Shown piece after piece: positions 1 through 13,084 of a DNA stretch of 64,000 bases. A model generated the notes under the pieces. It saw only the letters and a program-made list of their open reading frames with translations. It was not told where the DNA came from and made no database searches. The stretch lies in assembly GCA_034687125.1 (NCBI GenBank), contig JAQGBZ010000293.1:16790-80789 (forward strand), written 5' to 3'. This DNA is from Neelides folsomi (Eukaryota; Arthropoda; Collembola; Neelipleona; Neelidae). Both the position numbers and the translations under genes were made by a program. Positions within the stretch are counted from its first letter, which is position 1, and each line of letters starts with the position of its first letter.

Positions 1-195
1 CCGGGAATCTTTCCGCGATTCAGTTGGGGAATCAGTTGGGGGATCTTCCGGGGTCTCGAAAAGCTCTTTGGATCCGAATTGGGTAAATTTTGAGACAAAG
101 TCAGAGATTTCATAAGAGACTCGGAAGAGGCGGAGTTTTAATAAATCTCGACGGGTTGGCGAGGGTCTTCTCACTTGCTTAATTTTGCTTCTCAT
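1..195 (-). CDS. 5' end of an unknown gene, cut by the window edge
   Basis: An open frame of 65 codons runs from an ATG at 195-193 to the left edge of the window without a stop. The DNA here is clearly richer in G and C than the flanking AT-rich spacer, which is what coding DNA looks like elsewhere in this window. The predicted start MRSKIKQVRR is basic; further on there is an acidic, proline- and serine-rich part with the near-repeat PTDSPTES. I do not recognise the protein. It is transcribed away from the SLC5 gene at 999, so 196-998 would be a shared upstream region. The start codon is the first in-frame ATG, but an exon further upstream cannot be excluded. Confidence 0.5.
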   Translation of the reverse strand, partial: MRSKIKQVRRPSPTRRDLLKLRLFRVSYEISDFVSKFTQFGSKELFETPEDPPTDSPTESRKDSR

Positions 196-998
196 GGCCA
201 ATGGAATTATTTGCTTATTTTGAGTTATTTGATGTTTATTCAGTGGTTGGGTATTTACATGAGATTTTAAGAGGATTTGTTTAATCAATGAAGAAATTGA
301 AACGCCATGCACACAACAATCATTTGAATATTGAAAGCGGAGTAATTGAAAAGTTTAATTTAAAAAACCAATATCATAAAATGTAAATAAAATAATAGAG
401 TACTCACATTGCATAGGTATATACCTAATAATATAAAATATCCTTTCTGATAGTTTTTATTACTTTAAACAAATCATCATTGTTCGCATAATATGGCATA
501 TTAAAAAAATCTTTTAATGTAATGTTAAACTTGAAGTAAACTTACTTAACAATGTAGTAGATATACCTATTACTCATAAAAACTATTACAGATATATTGT
601 ATGTAGAGTATTAGTATAAATTAAAACTCAATTTATAGTAACTGCTCAAATTCATCTAAGCTCTTTAACCGAATTTGTATTTATTATTTATCACAAATAT
701 GAAGATTATGTTATAATCCACATTTATGATTATTAATTCTCTTGCATTCAAGTAAACATTATGTATACAACAATTCATACAGATAGGTAATGGATATCTC
801 TGTAATCTGAAATAATGGTTTTCGGGTGATTATAGTTTAAAATTTCTTCATCACTTGATATGAATGAATATTCAATTGATTAGATTTAATACATTGTCTA
901 GCTTTTAATTTTATTACAAACCCAAACAATATCCCTTTGTGCTACACACTATAATTAATTAAAAGTTAGTTGTCCCTCACAAGCTTCCAAGTTCAACT
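196..998. other. AT-rich spacer between divergent genes
   Basis: No coding frame of note is visible. The stretch lies between the left-edge partial gene on the minus strand and the SLC5 gene on the plus strand, so it should hold both promoters. I cannot point to a convincing TATA box or initiator. Confidence 0.5.
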
Positions 999-3900
999 AT
1001 GGAGGAAACTGATATTTTGGCGGAAAGATTTGGTGTCGGTGAATATTTGGTGTTTGGGGCCGTTTTGGCATGTTCCACAGCTGTGGGAATTTTCTATGGA
1101 TGTTCCGGAAGTCGACAGGCGAGCAACGAAGAGTTTTTAATGGGAAACCGAAAAATGACTCCATTTCCTGTTGCTCTTTCGCTCGTTTGCAGGTTTTTGA
1201 ATTTTAACTTTAGAATAGAAATTAAGTTTTAAAATAATTAGTAATCAGATAGGTTCTTAGGTTAGATAGATCTCTTCATTCGACTCGATTGAGTTATTCA
1301 TTTAATTCATTATTGATTGTCTTGATGCGTTTTAGTTTTCAATCTGCCATTTCCATACTTGGAAATCCTGTGGAATTGTATTTGTATGGAATACAATACT
1401 CTTTGATCCTCGTGGTTTTCATCCCACTCACTTTAACCTTGGCATATCTCTATGTTCCGGTTTTTCTTACACTCAAATTAACATCGGCGTTTGAAGTAAG
1501 GCGATTATTTTTATTATTTTTGAAATTGTCAATTTCTATAAATTGGAACTTTAACTTTTTTCAGTATTTCGAATTGAGATTTAATAGCAAGAGAATTCGA
1601 AGATTTATTTCAGTCATATCAATTCTCGACCTCGTAAGTTTAATGAAAAAGATAACTACTACAGGGTAACCCTTAAGTAATGCAACACCCTTAAAAAGAT
1701 TATACCTTTTTAATATTTGACTCTTGCGAGGCTGTAGAGGGTAGGTTGAGGCGATGCATTGAAGTTAATGGAGGTCAAATTACCAATTAAAGTTTACGTA
1801 CTCATTATTAGATGCACTAATTGTATGTACAGTATGCTAATTGTAGGAAAAATTGATTAATAAATAAAGATTATACGATTGATTGAATCATGTTGCGTTA
1901 CTTAAGGGCTACCCTGTATACTTATATAGTAGTACAAATTATTTATGTATTTGCGAATTTACATACGTTTTACATACAAATATATGGTACCATACATATA
2001 TTTATGAAGATTGAAAATTCTCATAATTCTTCAATATTTTATTGATAAAAACTTAATTGAGATCATGGGCTCATGCTTTCATAAATAATAACGTTTCAGA
2101 TTGTTTATATGCCCATGGCCGTCTACAGTCCAGCACTTGCATTAAGTCAAGGTATGAAAATAAGAAAAAAAATTTTCAAAACTACTAATGGTATTTCTAT
2201 TTGATTAATTTAAGTTTAATTTTTAAGTGACTGGAATTCATCATCGAATCTCAGTAGTGGCAATATTCATTGTTTGCATTTTTTACTCAACTTTAGGTGG
2301 TTTAAAGGTTTCTTTAACTTAATTTCTGTTATTCTTAATGTTACTTTATGTCAAGTTCTATCATCGCATCTTATTATTTTATTCTTAGGCAGTATTATGG
2401 ACTGATGCTTTCCAATGTATTATCATGATTGGCTCTTTGGCTCTCATAGTATTCAAAGGAGTAGCTGACGTTGGAGGTCTTTCATTCATGTGGGAAAAAG
2501 TACAAGAATCTCAAAGGGACAATTTTTTAAAGTATGTTAAATATTCTAAATAAATATTGGATATAAATGTTAATATTATTTACCTTATTTAAAGTTTTGA
2601 TTTTGATCCTCGCACTCGCCACACTGTGTGGACTTCCCTATTTGGTGGATATTTCTTTTGGCTAACTCTCTATGCGGCAAGTCAAGCAAATATTCAGAGA
2701 TTCTCTTCACTTCCAGACTTGGCAGCCGTCAAGAAGTAAATCTTCCTTCATTCATCTCCAATAATCGAAAAAATAGGCCAATACGAAATAACAATATTTA
2801 TATAAAATTTCCTAAATTCTATCAAATTTATTATATAAAATATATATCTAGGTTAGTATAGTATTTTTCTCAATATATTTATGTATATCTTGGAACATAT
2901 CTAAATATATTCTAATCATACAGATTGATGTAAATTGTATATTTGTGAAGATGTTTGGCGATCAATGTGGTCGCTTTGTATCTCCTTCTAGTCTTTTGTT
3001 TATTTACTGGACCACTTATCTTTGCTCGCTACTTCAACTGCGATCCTGTTACCATCGGCCGAGTTTCAACATCCGACCAACTCCTTCCACTCTTTGTGAT
3101 GGACACTCTCGGGGAATATACAACATTACCTGGAATATTTGTAGCTGGAATTACATGTGCAAGTTTAAGGTTAATTTAATTTAAAATATGGATCATGAAA
3201 GATAAACTACTTTAAAAGTTATATAAAATTAAATATAATTAATTTAACTTTTAATAATAAAATGATTCGGCAGTTCCGTTTCTTCAGGATTGAATTCTTT
3301 AGCTGCTGTGATCACTGAAGATTATGTTAAACAATGGAAGTCCAACTTGAGTGATGAGAAATTGTCCTTCATTTCCAAAATGATCTGTTTGACCAGCGGC
3401 GTCCTTTCGCTTTCACTCGTTTTTGTGGTGGAACGGATGGAAAATATTTTACCAGTACATTTTCACAATAGTTTTATGATCAATTTTTATATGAATTTTT
3501 ATACCATTATACACAAATACATACAATCTTTTGCATACATCTTATATGACATAAGTACACATACAACATTTAGTATTTATGAATTTTTTTGTATGATTCG
3601 AAATATTGTTGAATGTGACAGTTGAGGAATAATGATAGGTGACAGTTTCCCTCGTGGGTGTTGTGTCCGGGCCTGCCCTTGGCATTTTCACTCTTGGAAT
3701 GTTTTTCCCCTGGGCAAACTCAAGGGTGAGTTTTTATCTTCCAATTCGCAATTCAAATATATATTTTATTTACTTTTTTCCTTATCATAAAACTTTTATT
3801 TACAAAGTTTTTCAACCCTCAATCTCGAATATTTATATGCAAATGAGTAAGTATATTAAATAATCATTTTTATAAAAGAAAATTTTGCAATAAAATTATT

Positions 3901-5329
3901 TATTTGGATGTATAATAATAATATTAGGGCTGGACTTCCGTAAACCTGAACACCATGGTGCACCATTCAAAGTCCATAGTTTTTCATGGTGCACCATGTA
4001 AAATTCCACCTCACCATGGTGATTTTAATGTTGATTTTCCTATCTCGAGTTGGGGTATTTCTGACCTCACCATGGTGCACCATTTTTGATCCATGGTGCA
4101 CCAACTCCATGGTGAAGCTCTCCATGGTGCACCATTTTTCACCATGGTGAGCGCAAAAATTCAGAGTTCAGCCTTTAGTTTTACGTTACAATAAATATCT
4201 TTATTTACCCATTTCTATTGAATCCATGTGCTTTTAATGATTTTCACCTTCCTACCTGTTTTCTTTAATTGGGAAATAGAAAAATCTTACAAATTATAAT
4301 ACTATTACAAGTGACTGTTTCCATCTCGATTATCTTAAGTATATTTAAGTATTTTGCAATTTTACATGACAGGGCTGGGGAAGACTGGTTTTTTACAAAC
4401 TGTTTAAACAGGTGTTTAAATAGGGTAGGCTCAGCCTGTCAAAACGGTTACATTTTCACAATATTCCATCATTGTAATTAAGAAATAATACTTCCTATCG
4501 TCCCCATTCATTATAAGAAGCTCTAATCCGCCCAATATTATGCACATTTGATATTTTATCATTTTTCTCATTGACATTTGGCCTGCAACATAGAAGCTTA
4601 GTTAATTGGGAAAAAATATTGGAAATCATGGATCAAAATGCACCATGGTGCACTATGGTGTGCAGGTTTGCGGAAGTCCAGCCAATATTAGTACATTTAA
4701 TCTAGGTACTATGATATTTTCAATACTTAATTATTTTACTTAAAATAATAGATCAGGTGAAAAGAGATCAGTAATAGTTAATAAACAATAGCGGGAAAAT
4801 TAACCAATTGTGTAAAAATGATTTGATGAATCGAGTGAACAACCAATGATTAATTGGGATGATTCATTTTGTATTCTTTCAGGGTGCAAGTTTGGGGCTG
4901 GGAGCTTCATTTTGCTTCATGCTGTTTCTCTGCATTGGTTCTCCTATAATTGGAGATGATCTTCCAGATCAACGTCTTTCCCTCTCCACTGAAGGATGTG
5001 CCCATAACGGAAGTTTATTTCCATCTCACGAACCCATTGATTGGAAAGGAGCCGACGATGGATTGCTGAAGAGAATTCTCTCCGTTTCCTACCTTTGGTA
5101 TCCGGTTTATGGGACGTTGACGGCATTATTGGTCGGACTGATGGGAAGTTTCGTCTTCTCATCGGCCGGATTCTCAGACAAAATCGAGAGAAAAGTATTA
5201 AGAAAATGTTCGAGTCCTCCCTTGGTCAATCTTTGGACTTTCCTCTTTCCCTCGTCCGTGTTTGCACTTCTGGGAGATGGGAAAGGAGAGGAAGAGCCGG
5301 AAGGGTCGAGTTACTCAATACAAAAATAA
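999..5329 (+). CDS. SLC5-family sodium-coupled transporter (SMCT/SMVT-like)
   Basis: Eleven exons close in frame to 590 aa: 999-1192, 1336-1495, 1565-1633, 2100-2151, 2228-2307, 2389-2531, 2595-2735, 2951-3169, 3274-3454, 3639-3725, 4883-5329. The product has the sodium:solute symporter layout with about 13 hydrophobic segments. Recognisable blocks are DEYxxG-like N-terminal [12 protein letters not shown], the [10 protein letters not shown] linker, [39 protein letters not shown] and [13 protein letters not shown]. These are typical of SLC5A5/A6/A8/A12 relatives, which move iodide, vitamins or monocarboxylates with sodium across the plasma membrane. The substrate cannot be told from sequence. 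The last exon carries a long cytosolic tail. Introns hold two transposon-like elements (1662-1916 and 3928-4683). An AATAAA overlaps the stop codon near 5325. Confidence 0.92.
1662..1916. mobile_element. Small TA-flanked inverted-repeat element (Tc1/mariner-like MITE)
   Basis: The ends CAGGGTAACCCTTAAGTAAT and the reverse complement of TTACTTAAGGGCTACCCTG match over about 26 bases with two mismatches. The element is flanked on both sides by TA (1660-1661 and 1917-1918), the target duplication of Tc1/mariner transposons. It is 255 bases long, has no coding capacity and sits in intron 3 of the SLC5 gene. Confidence 0.85.
3928..4683. mobile_element. hAT-like MITE with CCATGGTGCACC internal repeats
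   Basis: The element is 756 bases long with terminal inverted repeats: GGCTGGACTTCCGTAAACCT at the left and the reverse complement of AGGTTTGCGGAAGTCCAGCC at the right, one mismatch in 20. It is flanked by an exact 8-base direct duplication, AATATTAG, at 3920-3927 and 4684-4691. Eight-base duplications are typical of hAT-superfamily elements. Inside lie eight copies of the palindrome CCATGG, usually extended as CACCATGGTGCACCAT. There is no transposase frame. It occupies intron 10 of the SLC5 gene. Confidence 0.88.
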
Positions 5330-7972
5330 ATGTTGTATGTTAATGGATGGATCGATAAGTAATATTGAGAATATTTGGATGATATGTTATATGCGTATAA
5401 TAGTGTACTTTTGATTATAAATTTTTTAAAGCAATTATATTTTAATTTTTAATAATGAATGATGATAGTATTTAATGCAAACTTATGGTAAAATTTTAAT
5501 CTTTATAAAAAACTTATGTAAAAATAACACGTTATATTACTTATTTAATTGTATTAACAATTTAAATAAATTCAAGTTTGTAGATGAATAATTTACTATT
5601 TCACATTTTCAGCCATCCCAATGATGTTCGAAAAACCCAATCAAAATCTATAAATCCTTTAAAATGACAAACCTGTCAAGCTATCGCTCAATTATTAACA
5701 TATAAAATATCTATATACATATATTAAATAATTTTAAAAATGTCAAAACAATAATTTTATTTGGAAAACCTTATTAATTGAAAGATTGAAACACACAAGA
5801 GAAATAATATTTAAACATTCCCCATAAAATTGAATTTTAAATATAATACTAGATAAATGCTTGTATAAATTTTCTTGAACGAAAATAATATAAATAGAAA
5901 ATATTATTTTAAAAATTGCGAGTATATAATTTTAAATATTTAATTTCGGATATATAACAATGTTTAAATAATTATTCATCATTGATAAAATTAAAATTAA
6001 AATTAAAATGCATATATTTTTAAATTTTTAAAATATATGCTACTTATATTAATTTGTACAATAATTCAAATTAAGTCTTTGGTATTATTTAGACATTTCG
6101 AATTGCAAAATGCTACATATATTTGGTTCAAATATTTCGAATTTATACAACAAATATTTTTCTTATGCAAACGCTTCTCAAATTTTGCAAAGCAACGATA
6201 AAAATGGAATCATATTTATGGAAAATTTAATAAATTCAACTAAAATCAACTTACAAAAATTTTCTTTTTACAAAACAAAGTTTTTAAGCTGCTCGACAAT
6301 TTTCTAAATTTTCCTCTTTTCAAATGAACAACATTATTGGCGTTTGAACAAAGAGTCAACTCGAATGGGAGAAATAAGGGTTAAATTATCTCTAAAAATT
6401 AACCCAATGTTTACTGTTTTAGTTTTTAACCAAGACCTTGGAGAGGATGGAGAGTTTTTCGCATTAAATTATTTATATATTAGTAATATTAAATCAATCT
6501 TTTTTGTTTTTTATTAAACAAATGATAGAAGGTCAGATAACGCTTTCATAACAAATAATATTACTTTTTGATATTAAAACGTACATAGATTTGGAACAAA
6601 AGATTTATCGAACTCCTAATGAAATCGAATTTGTTCTAGAAATTCGATATAACGAAAATGGCCATTTCAAAGAAAAAATTCCAGAAAATTTTATTATAGT
6701 TGATGCATTAATAATTATGAGCAATTGTTTAAAATATATTCGGATATATCTGTAATTAGAAATAATGACCAAAATTCGAAACTAGCTTTAAGAAAACATT
6801 GGATATTTGAAAGAAATTTAGTGTTCCACATATTTTCCAGAATAATTTATTTAATTGGTGAATCAGGGATATCAAAATTTTGGGGAAATGAACACAACAA
6901 TTTTGCAAAGTCATTATTCAAGAGATTATATATAAAACGCGCCAATAAAATCGTTAATCAAAATTCGAGTAGCCATTCCAAAATAAATTCAAAATATAAA
7001 AAAAATTACGAAAAAAATTCCATCGAATTTTATTCTTTAAACTCTGTTTATATATTTTTGCGTGCATAATTGTAATAGCATTAATAATAATATCTTGTGA
7101 ATTACTATTTTGATTCAGTACAAAGTTAATGAATTTCACAAAATATTTAAAATATCTTTATCTTATTTGAACAAAAATCTTAGGATTTAATATAATCTAT
7201 TTAAACTATTAAACTGGTGAATAAAATTAAATCCTCTTGGTTAAAATTGTTTCCTACATATTCTAACATAATGATATTCAACTTGTAAACCATTCATCCT
7301 TTACATCGATTCAATCCATCCAAATGACCCAGATATAGGGAAATGGAATGCAAGTTGAATTCAAATGCATTTCGCTCTTATTACTCGGCCATAAGATATC
7401 AACTTCCACTTATTTTCTGTTTTTTCTTTCTGTTTTTGTGGCAAGAAAAGTATATTTCAACTTGGGTGGAGTTCAAGTTTCAAGATGAGTAAATCTGTCC
7501 AATGGTCTTTTCCCTCTTTCACTAACATTAACTGTAAGAGCCGGGATAGAATGAATGGTTCATGTCATGGGATTATTGAAGAGAGGAAGTGAAAGATTCT
7601 CTCCGTCAAAATATCCCAAAATTCACTTTCATTTCCTCGTGCTCAATGGACGTCAATGGTACGGGTTTTAGTTTCAAGGTCATTGAACTAAATGATGCTA
7701 CCTACTAAATACTTACCAAATTGCAGTTATAAATTGTCATAGTACTACTCTACATAAATTGCCCGCTACTTGTAAAAGGTTAATGGTAAGCGCAACGAAA
7801 TCACACGACTCCCCATCCAATTCAATTCTTTAAGAGAAGCAGAATAACAAAATCTTCTCAAATATGTTCAATCCTAGAAGTAAAGGTCGCAAAGATTTGC
7901 ATACATATTAAGTAGTACTTTTTGGTGCGTAGTTTTCACCAAGGAGTGTTTTGAAATATTCAATAAATTTAT
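5330..7972. other. AT-rich spacer downstream of SLC5 and of the receptor array
   Basis: The 3' ends of two convergent genes flank this stretch. It is very AT-rich. A few open frames occur (for example 6110-6307 and 6725-7069), but they lack splice support and recognisable motifs. The 6570-7069 part keeps long open stretches in two adjoining frames and could be a decayed coding sequence. Confidence 0.4.
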
Positions 7973-9810
7973 TTATTCTGTTGGAGGTAAGGCCCCTTTG
8001 AATTGCACCACAAGAATTGCATAAGTCAATATGAGGCTCAGGATCTGCAAGATATAAATTAGAAATCACAATTTGTAAAAAAATTGTAGAAATGTCGAAT
8101 GTAGAGGAAAGAAAGAAAATGAAAGATTAAAGATTATTTTATATTGTTTTTTTACTACATGGTCCTCATATGGTAAGCTCTGAGAGTGAAGGGAACTTAC
8201 TGCTCCTGCAAGACCTGAAGTAACGTGAAAGAAGCCGTAACCATTGAGACTGATTTCATTGGTCGTGATGTCGTGCATCATTAACTCCACTTTCCCAGAA
8301 TGGACCTTGTAAAACTTGTCAGATTCCATCAGCCAGCTCTTCACATCTCCACTCTGCAAATCCCAACATGTGTGGATTAATCAAGAGGATTTTTTAATTC
8401 TCCTCTTTACGATGATATTTGCATAAATGGCAAAGAACACGGCAGCAATGAAATTTCCCAAAGGCAAGGCGGTGAGGAATAAAAAGATCCCGTCTTTCAT
8501 TTCCAACATTTCCACAATGTTGATGGCATAGAAGGGAACTCAAAAGAAAATGATAAATTTTTTAATTAATTAACATCATGATTAATATAATAATTATTAT
8601 TTATATTTAATTTAATCATGTTATGATTTAATTATTATCGGAAACCTGATCCAAGAAAAAAGAATAAAATGTGCATTCCAATACATTCGTTCAATAAATC
8701 AATAGTTCTTTTTAGCCCATCGTAATGGATGAGAAACTGAAATGTATTTTTATATAAAAAATTTAATTTTGAATAAAACATTATTAAGGATGGTTTCTAA
8801 ATTCATTAAATGACCTCATCAGTTGTATAACGTTCACTTTTAAGATTTGACAAGAAATCTTCAAGAAGATGCCAAAACGTGATTGAACCCAAAAGGACAA
8901 AAATATCAGAGAAATTCCTAAATAAGTTATTGGATATTCGAGCAATTGTGAATAAAATCATTAAGAAAACTGAAAGAATTTCATTGATCTTTTCATTGTC
9001 TTTGTTAAGGAAAAACATTGGTTTCGTTCTTATCCAAAGATCCCCGCGAGTGGAGAAGCCGTAAATAAATGACACAACAACGTGTAAAATCCCAATGACA
9101 CAAAAAGTTGTAGATATCCATTTTGCCTAAATTTTATACAGGTATTAGGGATTAAGCCAAACCAAGATTTTAAAAAATGTTAAATAGAACCATTATAATT
9201 AAATATTTTAATAGGTTCTAATAATTTCCACTTCATATATTTAGCTAACCACTTGTGACTTTTTAACATAATTGATTTTAAGATTTGAGGTCCTAAAATC
9301 ATTCATTAGTTGGACGAAATTCTCTCGTTTAGCCCAAATCCTTACAATGATGAAAATATGGTAAAGAGAGTAAATGAGAAAAGAAGAAAGCTCAATGTAT
9401 AAAATAGAATTCTTTTTAAAACTTTCCAGATTGAGATCTTTCAAGTAGACGAAAATTGTAAACAATGCCAGGAATTGGGTTATGATGCAGAAAATCTGTA
9501 AATTAACAAATTGGACGATTGATGAAATGTGATCAATGTAATTAACCGAATTTCGATGAAATATGTATTTGTAGAGAGAAGTATTCAGACTAATTTTTTA
9601 AGTTGTTCTCATTACCTTCTGAACAAAGTATTCTTTGATTTGGTATGTTCTGTCCGAGTTGTCAAATTGAATGAAATAAGGCGTGATGAAGCACCCAAAG
9701 GTGAATTTGAAATATGTGGCAAAATATTGGTAACAATTACTTTGATTCTCCTCATTCTCTGAATCATTGTTATTTAATGAGCTCCAAATTGAGAGCAACT
9801 CGCGATTCAT
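7973..9810 (-). CDS. Gustatory receptor A
   Basis: Seven exons close in frame to 398 aa: 9616-9810, 9250-9495, 8815-9126, 8646-8736, 8411-8538, 8201-8353, 7973-8044. The protein is a seven-helix membrane protein. Its C-terminus has the diagnostic arthropod gustatory-receptor signature: a last helix with TYAILVVQF (TYxxxxxQF), preceded by NGYGFFHVTSGLAGA. Members of this family form ligand-gated cation channels on sensory neurons and detect tastants or carbon dioxide; the ligand here is unknown. The last two exon joins are phase 0, as in receptors B and C downstream. It is the most 3' of three tandem receptor genes on the minus strand, and receptor B begins about 460 bases upstream. Confidence 0.88.
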
Positions 9811-10270
9811 AATTACTAACTTGTTTAATTGGGAAAATTATTTCGAATTAAAATTAAATTATTTAGAAATATTGGAAATATAAACGCGATCAAAAAATCA
9901 ACCCCCAAAGCAAAAAAGGTCGTTAGAATTAAAATTTTATTTCAAAATAATATCCATACAATACTTGTATTTGTGTAGTTTAATAAATTCAACGGTTTAA
10001 CTTTATCTATATGCCAATAATATTTAAGAAGAGTATTTATTTTTATTTATTTGACTTTCTTTGGGTAATCTTTGAAATTTTCGTGATCGAATACAGTCAG
10101 GTTTTTATTGTGACATTTATGTATAAACGAAACAAAGGCTCTTTATTTATTCATTGTATAATCAATACGATCATTTAATGATACACAGCATTTACCAGAC
10201 ACTTAAAAATCATATCGAAATACCTTTTAAAATTGACATTTTTCCAATTTTATTAGGTATAAATAAGGAA
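9811..10270. other. Spacer between gustatory receptors A and B
   Basis: About 460 bases of AT-rich DNA between the 5' end of receptor A and the 3' end of receptor B. No gene is visible. It should contain the promoter of receptor A. Confidence 0.5.
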
Positions 10271-12281
10271 TTATTTAACTTGGGCGTTATCAATGAAGGC
10301 TTCAACTCCTGATGCATCAGATAATGTGTCATCCGTTTTAAATTGAACTACCAGAATTGCATAAGTCAGAATGAGACTCACAATCTAAATAGTGACAATA
10401 TTAAGAAGAGTTTTATCAATATTACTCTATACACATCAATATTTAATTATACTTTTAGAGATAAATTTTTATATATAAGTATATATATTTCTTGTTCTTG
10501 ATCGTAATATTTAAATTTCTGTACCGTTCCAACTACTCCAGAAGTAGCGGAAAAATACCCACTCCCGCTCATGCTGATTTCATTATTAGAAATCGTATGA
10601 AGAACCATGGACCATTTGGCTGGAGGGATTTGTTCAAATTTCTCTTCTTCGGTCATCCAGTCAATGATTTCAAAAGACTTTAAAAATCAAATATTTATAC
10701 AGTTTTTATATAGTATTTTTATTATTAAAAATAATTTATTGGGTATATAGTGTCAATTTCCATACTTTATTATTAAGCCTAGCAGAAAGAGCCAATGTAA
10801 GGAAATATTGGAGAAGCTTCATTGAATTGCTCAAGAGCAGAAAAAGATCCGAAGCCTCCATGATGTTCACAACCTTCAAAGATCAAAACCATTCAACCCA
10901 AGGGACGATTAGTTCATTAATTAAAAAACATTCCTTACAACCTACATTGATAGAATAAAAGGCAATTGGGGCCAAAAAGGCAAAGAAGATGAAGAGCCCT
11001 CCAGCAGAATTAATTGAATTGAGAACTTCCACGAATTCATCAAAACATTTCATCATCTTTAATTAATAAAAGAAATTAAGATTCCAATCTTTTAGCCCAC
11101 CATTATTTGAAACATTTCAACATTATCATTACAACAAAAATGTATCATTAAAATCATTGTATTTAGCTATTTATAGCAAGTTAATTTTAATTAATTAGCA
11201 GGAATAGTTAATGGTGCTTTAATGGAGTGTTTTATATTACCCGCCCCGGCGATCCTTTTTCTAGTTTCATTTGAGTGAAAGCATCGGAGAGACAATGGGA
11301 AGCCGCGATGACACAAAGTATGGCGAAAGTATCAGAAATATTTTTCAACAATTTCCCTTCCAAGCTTGCAATTATAAAGATGAATGAAATGATACCATTG
11401 AGGCTTTCAGGTCCATTGAAATTCGGATTAATAAAAAACATAAACTTCCCTTGTTGGGCGATGGAATCAAAATTCCCGGTGTTTGACAGTGATTTGTTGG
11501 ATTTAATATTTGAGATTTGGCCTTGGCCAATTTCATAACAAACATTGATAATAGCTTGTAGAACGGAACCAATACATAATAATGATGTTACAGCCTTTAC
11601 CTATTATTTATAAAAATTCATTCATACTTATCTGTATATGTATGCATATATCATACAAGTAGTAGAATGTAAATTTTGTTTGTGATATTTTGTGCAGATA
11701 TATAATTTATTGATAATTTACAGTTCTCGGCCGACCGGAGCTTCTGGAATGAAATATTGTATTTAATTGTAATTGATTTACAAGCGTGATGAAGACATCT
11801 GCTTTGACCCACAATACCCAAATAATTCCAATGTGATAAATCGAATTCATGGCGAGATCTGCAAGCTCAATGTAAAGCGTAGGTTGCTTCTTCAGATCTT
11901 TCTCTTTGATCAGGCGGAAGGTCGTGGTGAGGGAAAATAAACCGAGGAATTGCAAAATGAAGCATAAACCCTTCAAAATCATCAAAATAAAAATTATTAG
12001 TTTTATAAATGATAAATCTTTATTTTATGTAAAAGTGTATTTACACGTGTAACAGTCAGTATGAATAATATTGATATTTTACTATTTATGATATAAAATT
12101 AATTAACCCTTTGAAGAATGTTTGATTTCACTTCAAGCCTTCCGGTTTGTTTCTCCAAATCAAAGGAAAATGGGCAGAGGAGAAAACCATGAGCAAATTT
12201 AAAGTAAATTTTGAAATATTCGACCCAACTTGTTTGAATGGAAGTGTGGAGGAACGCAAATTCATTCATGTAAGACTTCAT
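10271..12281 (-). CDS. Gustatory receptor B
   Basis: Seven exons close in frame to 422 aa: 12108-12281, 11722-11970, 11241-11600, 10946-11056, 10766-10873, 10525-10677, 10271-10384. The ATG at 12281 was chosen because MKSYMNEF lines up with the starts of receptors A and C; the open frame continues upstream without another ATG. The C-terminal exon reads VSLILTYAILVVQF, the gustatory-receptor TYxxxxxQF motif, followed by an acidic tail of about 23 residues. The block ending SARLNNK lines up with AARINNK in receptor C. Compared with C it has an additional intron inside the penultimate helix region (YSIN|VVNIME). It is predicted to be a plasma-membrane ligand-gated channel of sensory cells. Confidence 0.88.
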
Positions 12282-13084
12282 TGAAAAACACTTTTTAATC
12301 CCCTGATCAAAATCCAAAATAACAAAACCAATGGGGAAAAGACTTTAACAGTTATAGGATAGCCCCTGCATCTGCATTATTTAAATTTTGTTACCAACTA
12401 AACGAGAATTTTTATTAATGCACATGATGGGCCAATGTATAACTTAAGCGCAAATTCACCGTGAATGAATTATAATTAACTAAAATTTTAATTATATAAA
12501 ATTAACTAATTAAGGTATATAAAACATTCAAATCCCCATAAAATTGTGCATTGCAAAAAATGGTAATTTGGTAAACTTTGAATGACGTTGAGAATTTTTT
12601 GATATAAATTATTAACTGATTCCACAACAGTTGACAATTATGCGAACGATTGTGTCATTAAGGCGATTTCCGAATATGGAAAGTTCACATGAAAAGATTA
12701 AATTTTAAAGGTCTCATCTATAATTCACAAAAGTCTCTCTTTATCACATTTCATCACTTGTCGGTCAGTTAAGATTAAGATGTTTAGTAATTATTAATCA
12801 GCTTCATACATTAATTATAAATTTCATACTCTTTATCTTTGCTTATTAGTAAATGTATGTAAATTTTGAATGAAGGTAAATTATTAAGAATTTGGAAATC
12901 CTATCAATCATATTGTCGTTTTGAGTATGAAATTAGAATTAAGATTAAAATCCACTCAGGTCATTAAAATTATCATATAAATTGAATATTTTATGGTTCA
13001 AAAACTAATAAAATTGCATATTTTCTAAAAACACTCAACATGTGTAAAATTTTTATTTATTAAATTATTAAAAATAAATTGAAT
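12282..13084. other. Spacer between gustatory receptors B and C
   Basis: About 800 bases of AT-rich DNA with no coding frame of note. It would include the promoter of receptor B. An unseen upstream non-coding exon for B is possible, because a good polypyrimidine tract and AG occur just before 12302. Confidence 0.45.

Noticed and set aside
5041-5343. 100-codon frame overlapping the last SLC5 exon in another phase
   Set aside because: It is a shadow of the SLC5 coding exon, whose own frame closes properly with homology.
8560-8640. AT-rich palindrome-like stretch around CATGATTAA / TTAATCATG in receptor A intron
   Set aside because: Arms are short and interrupted; expected at this base composition.
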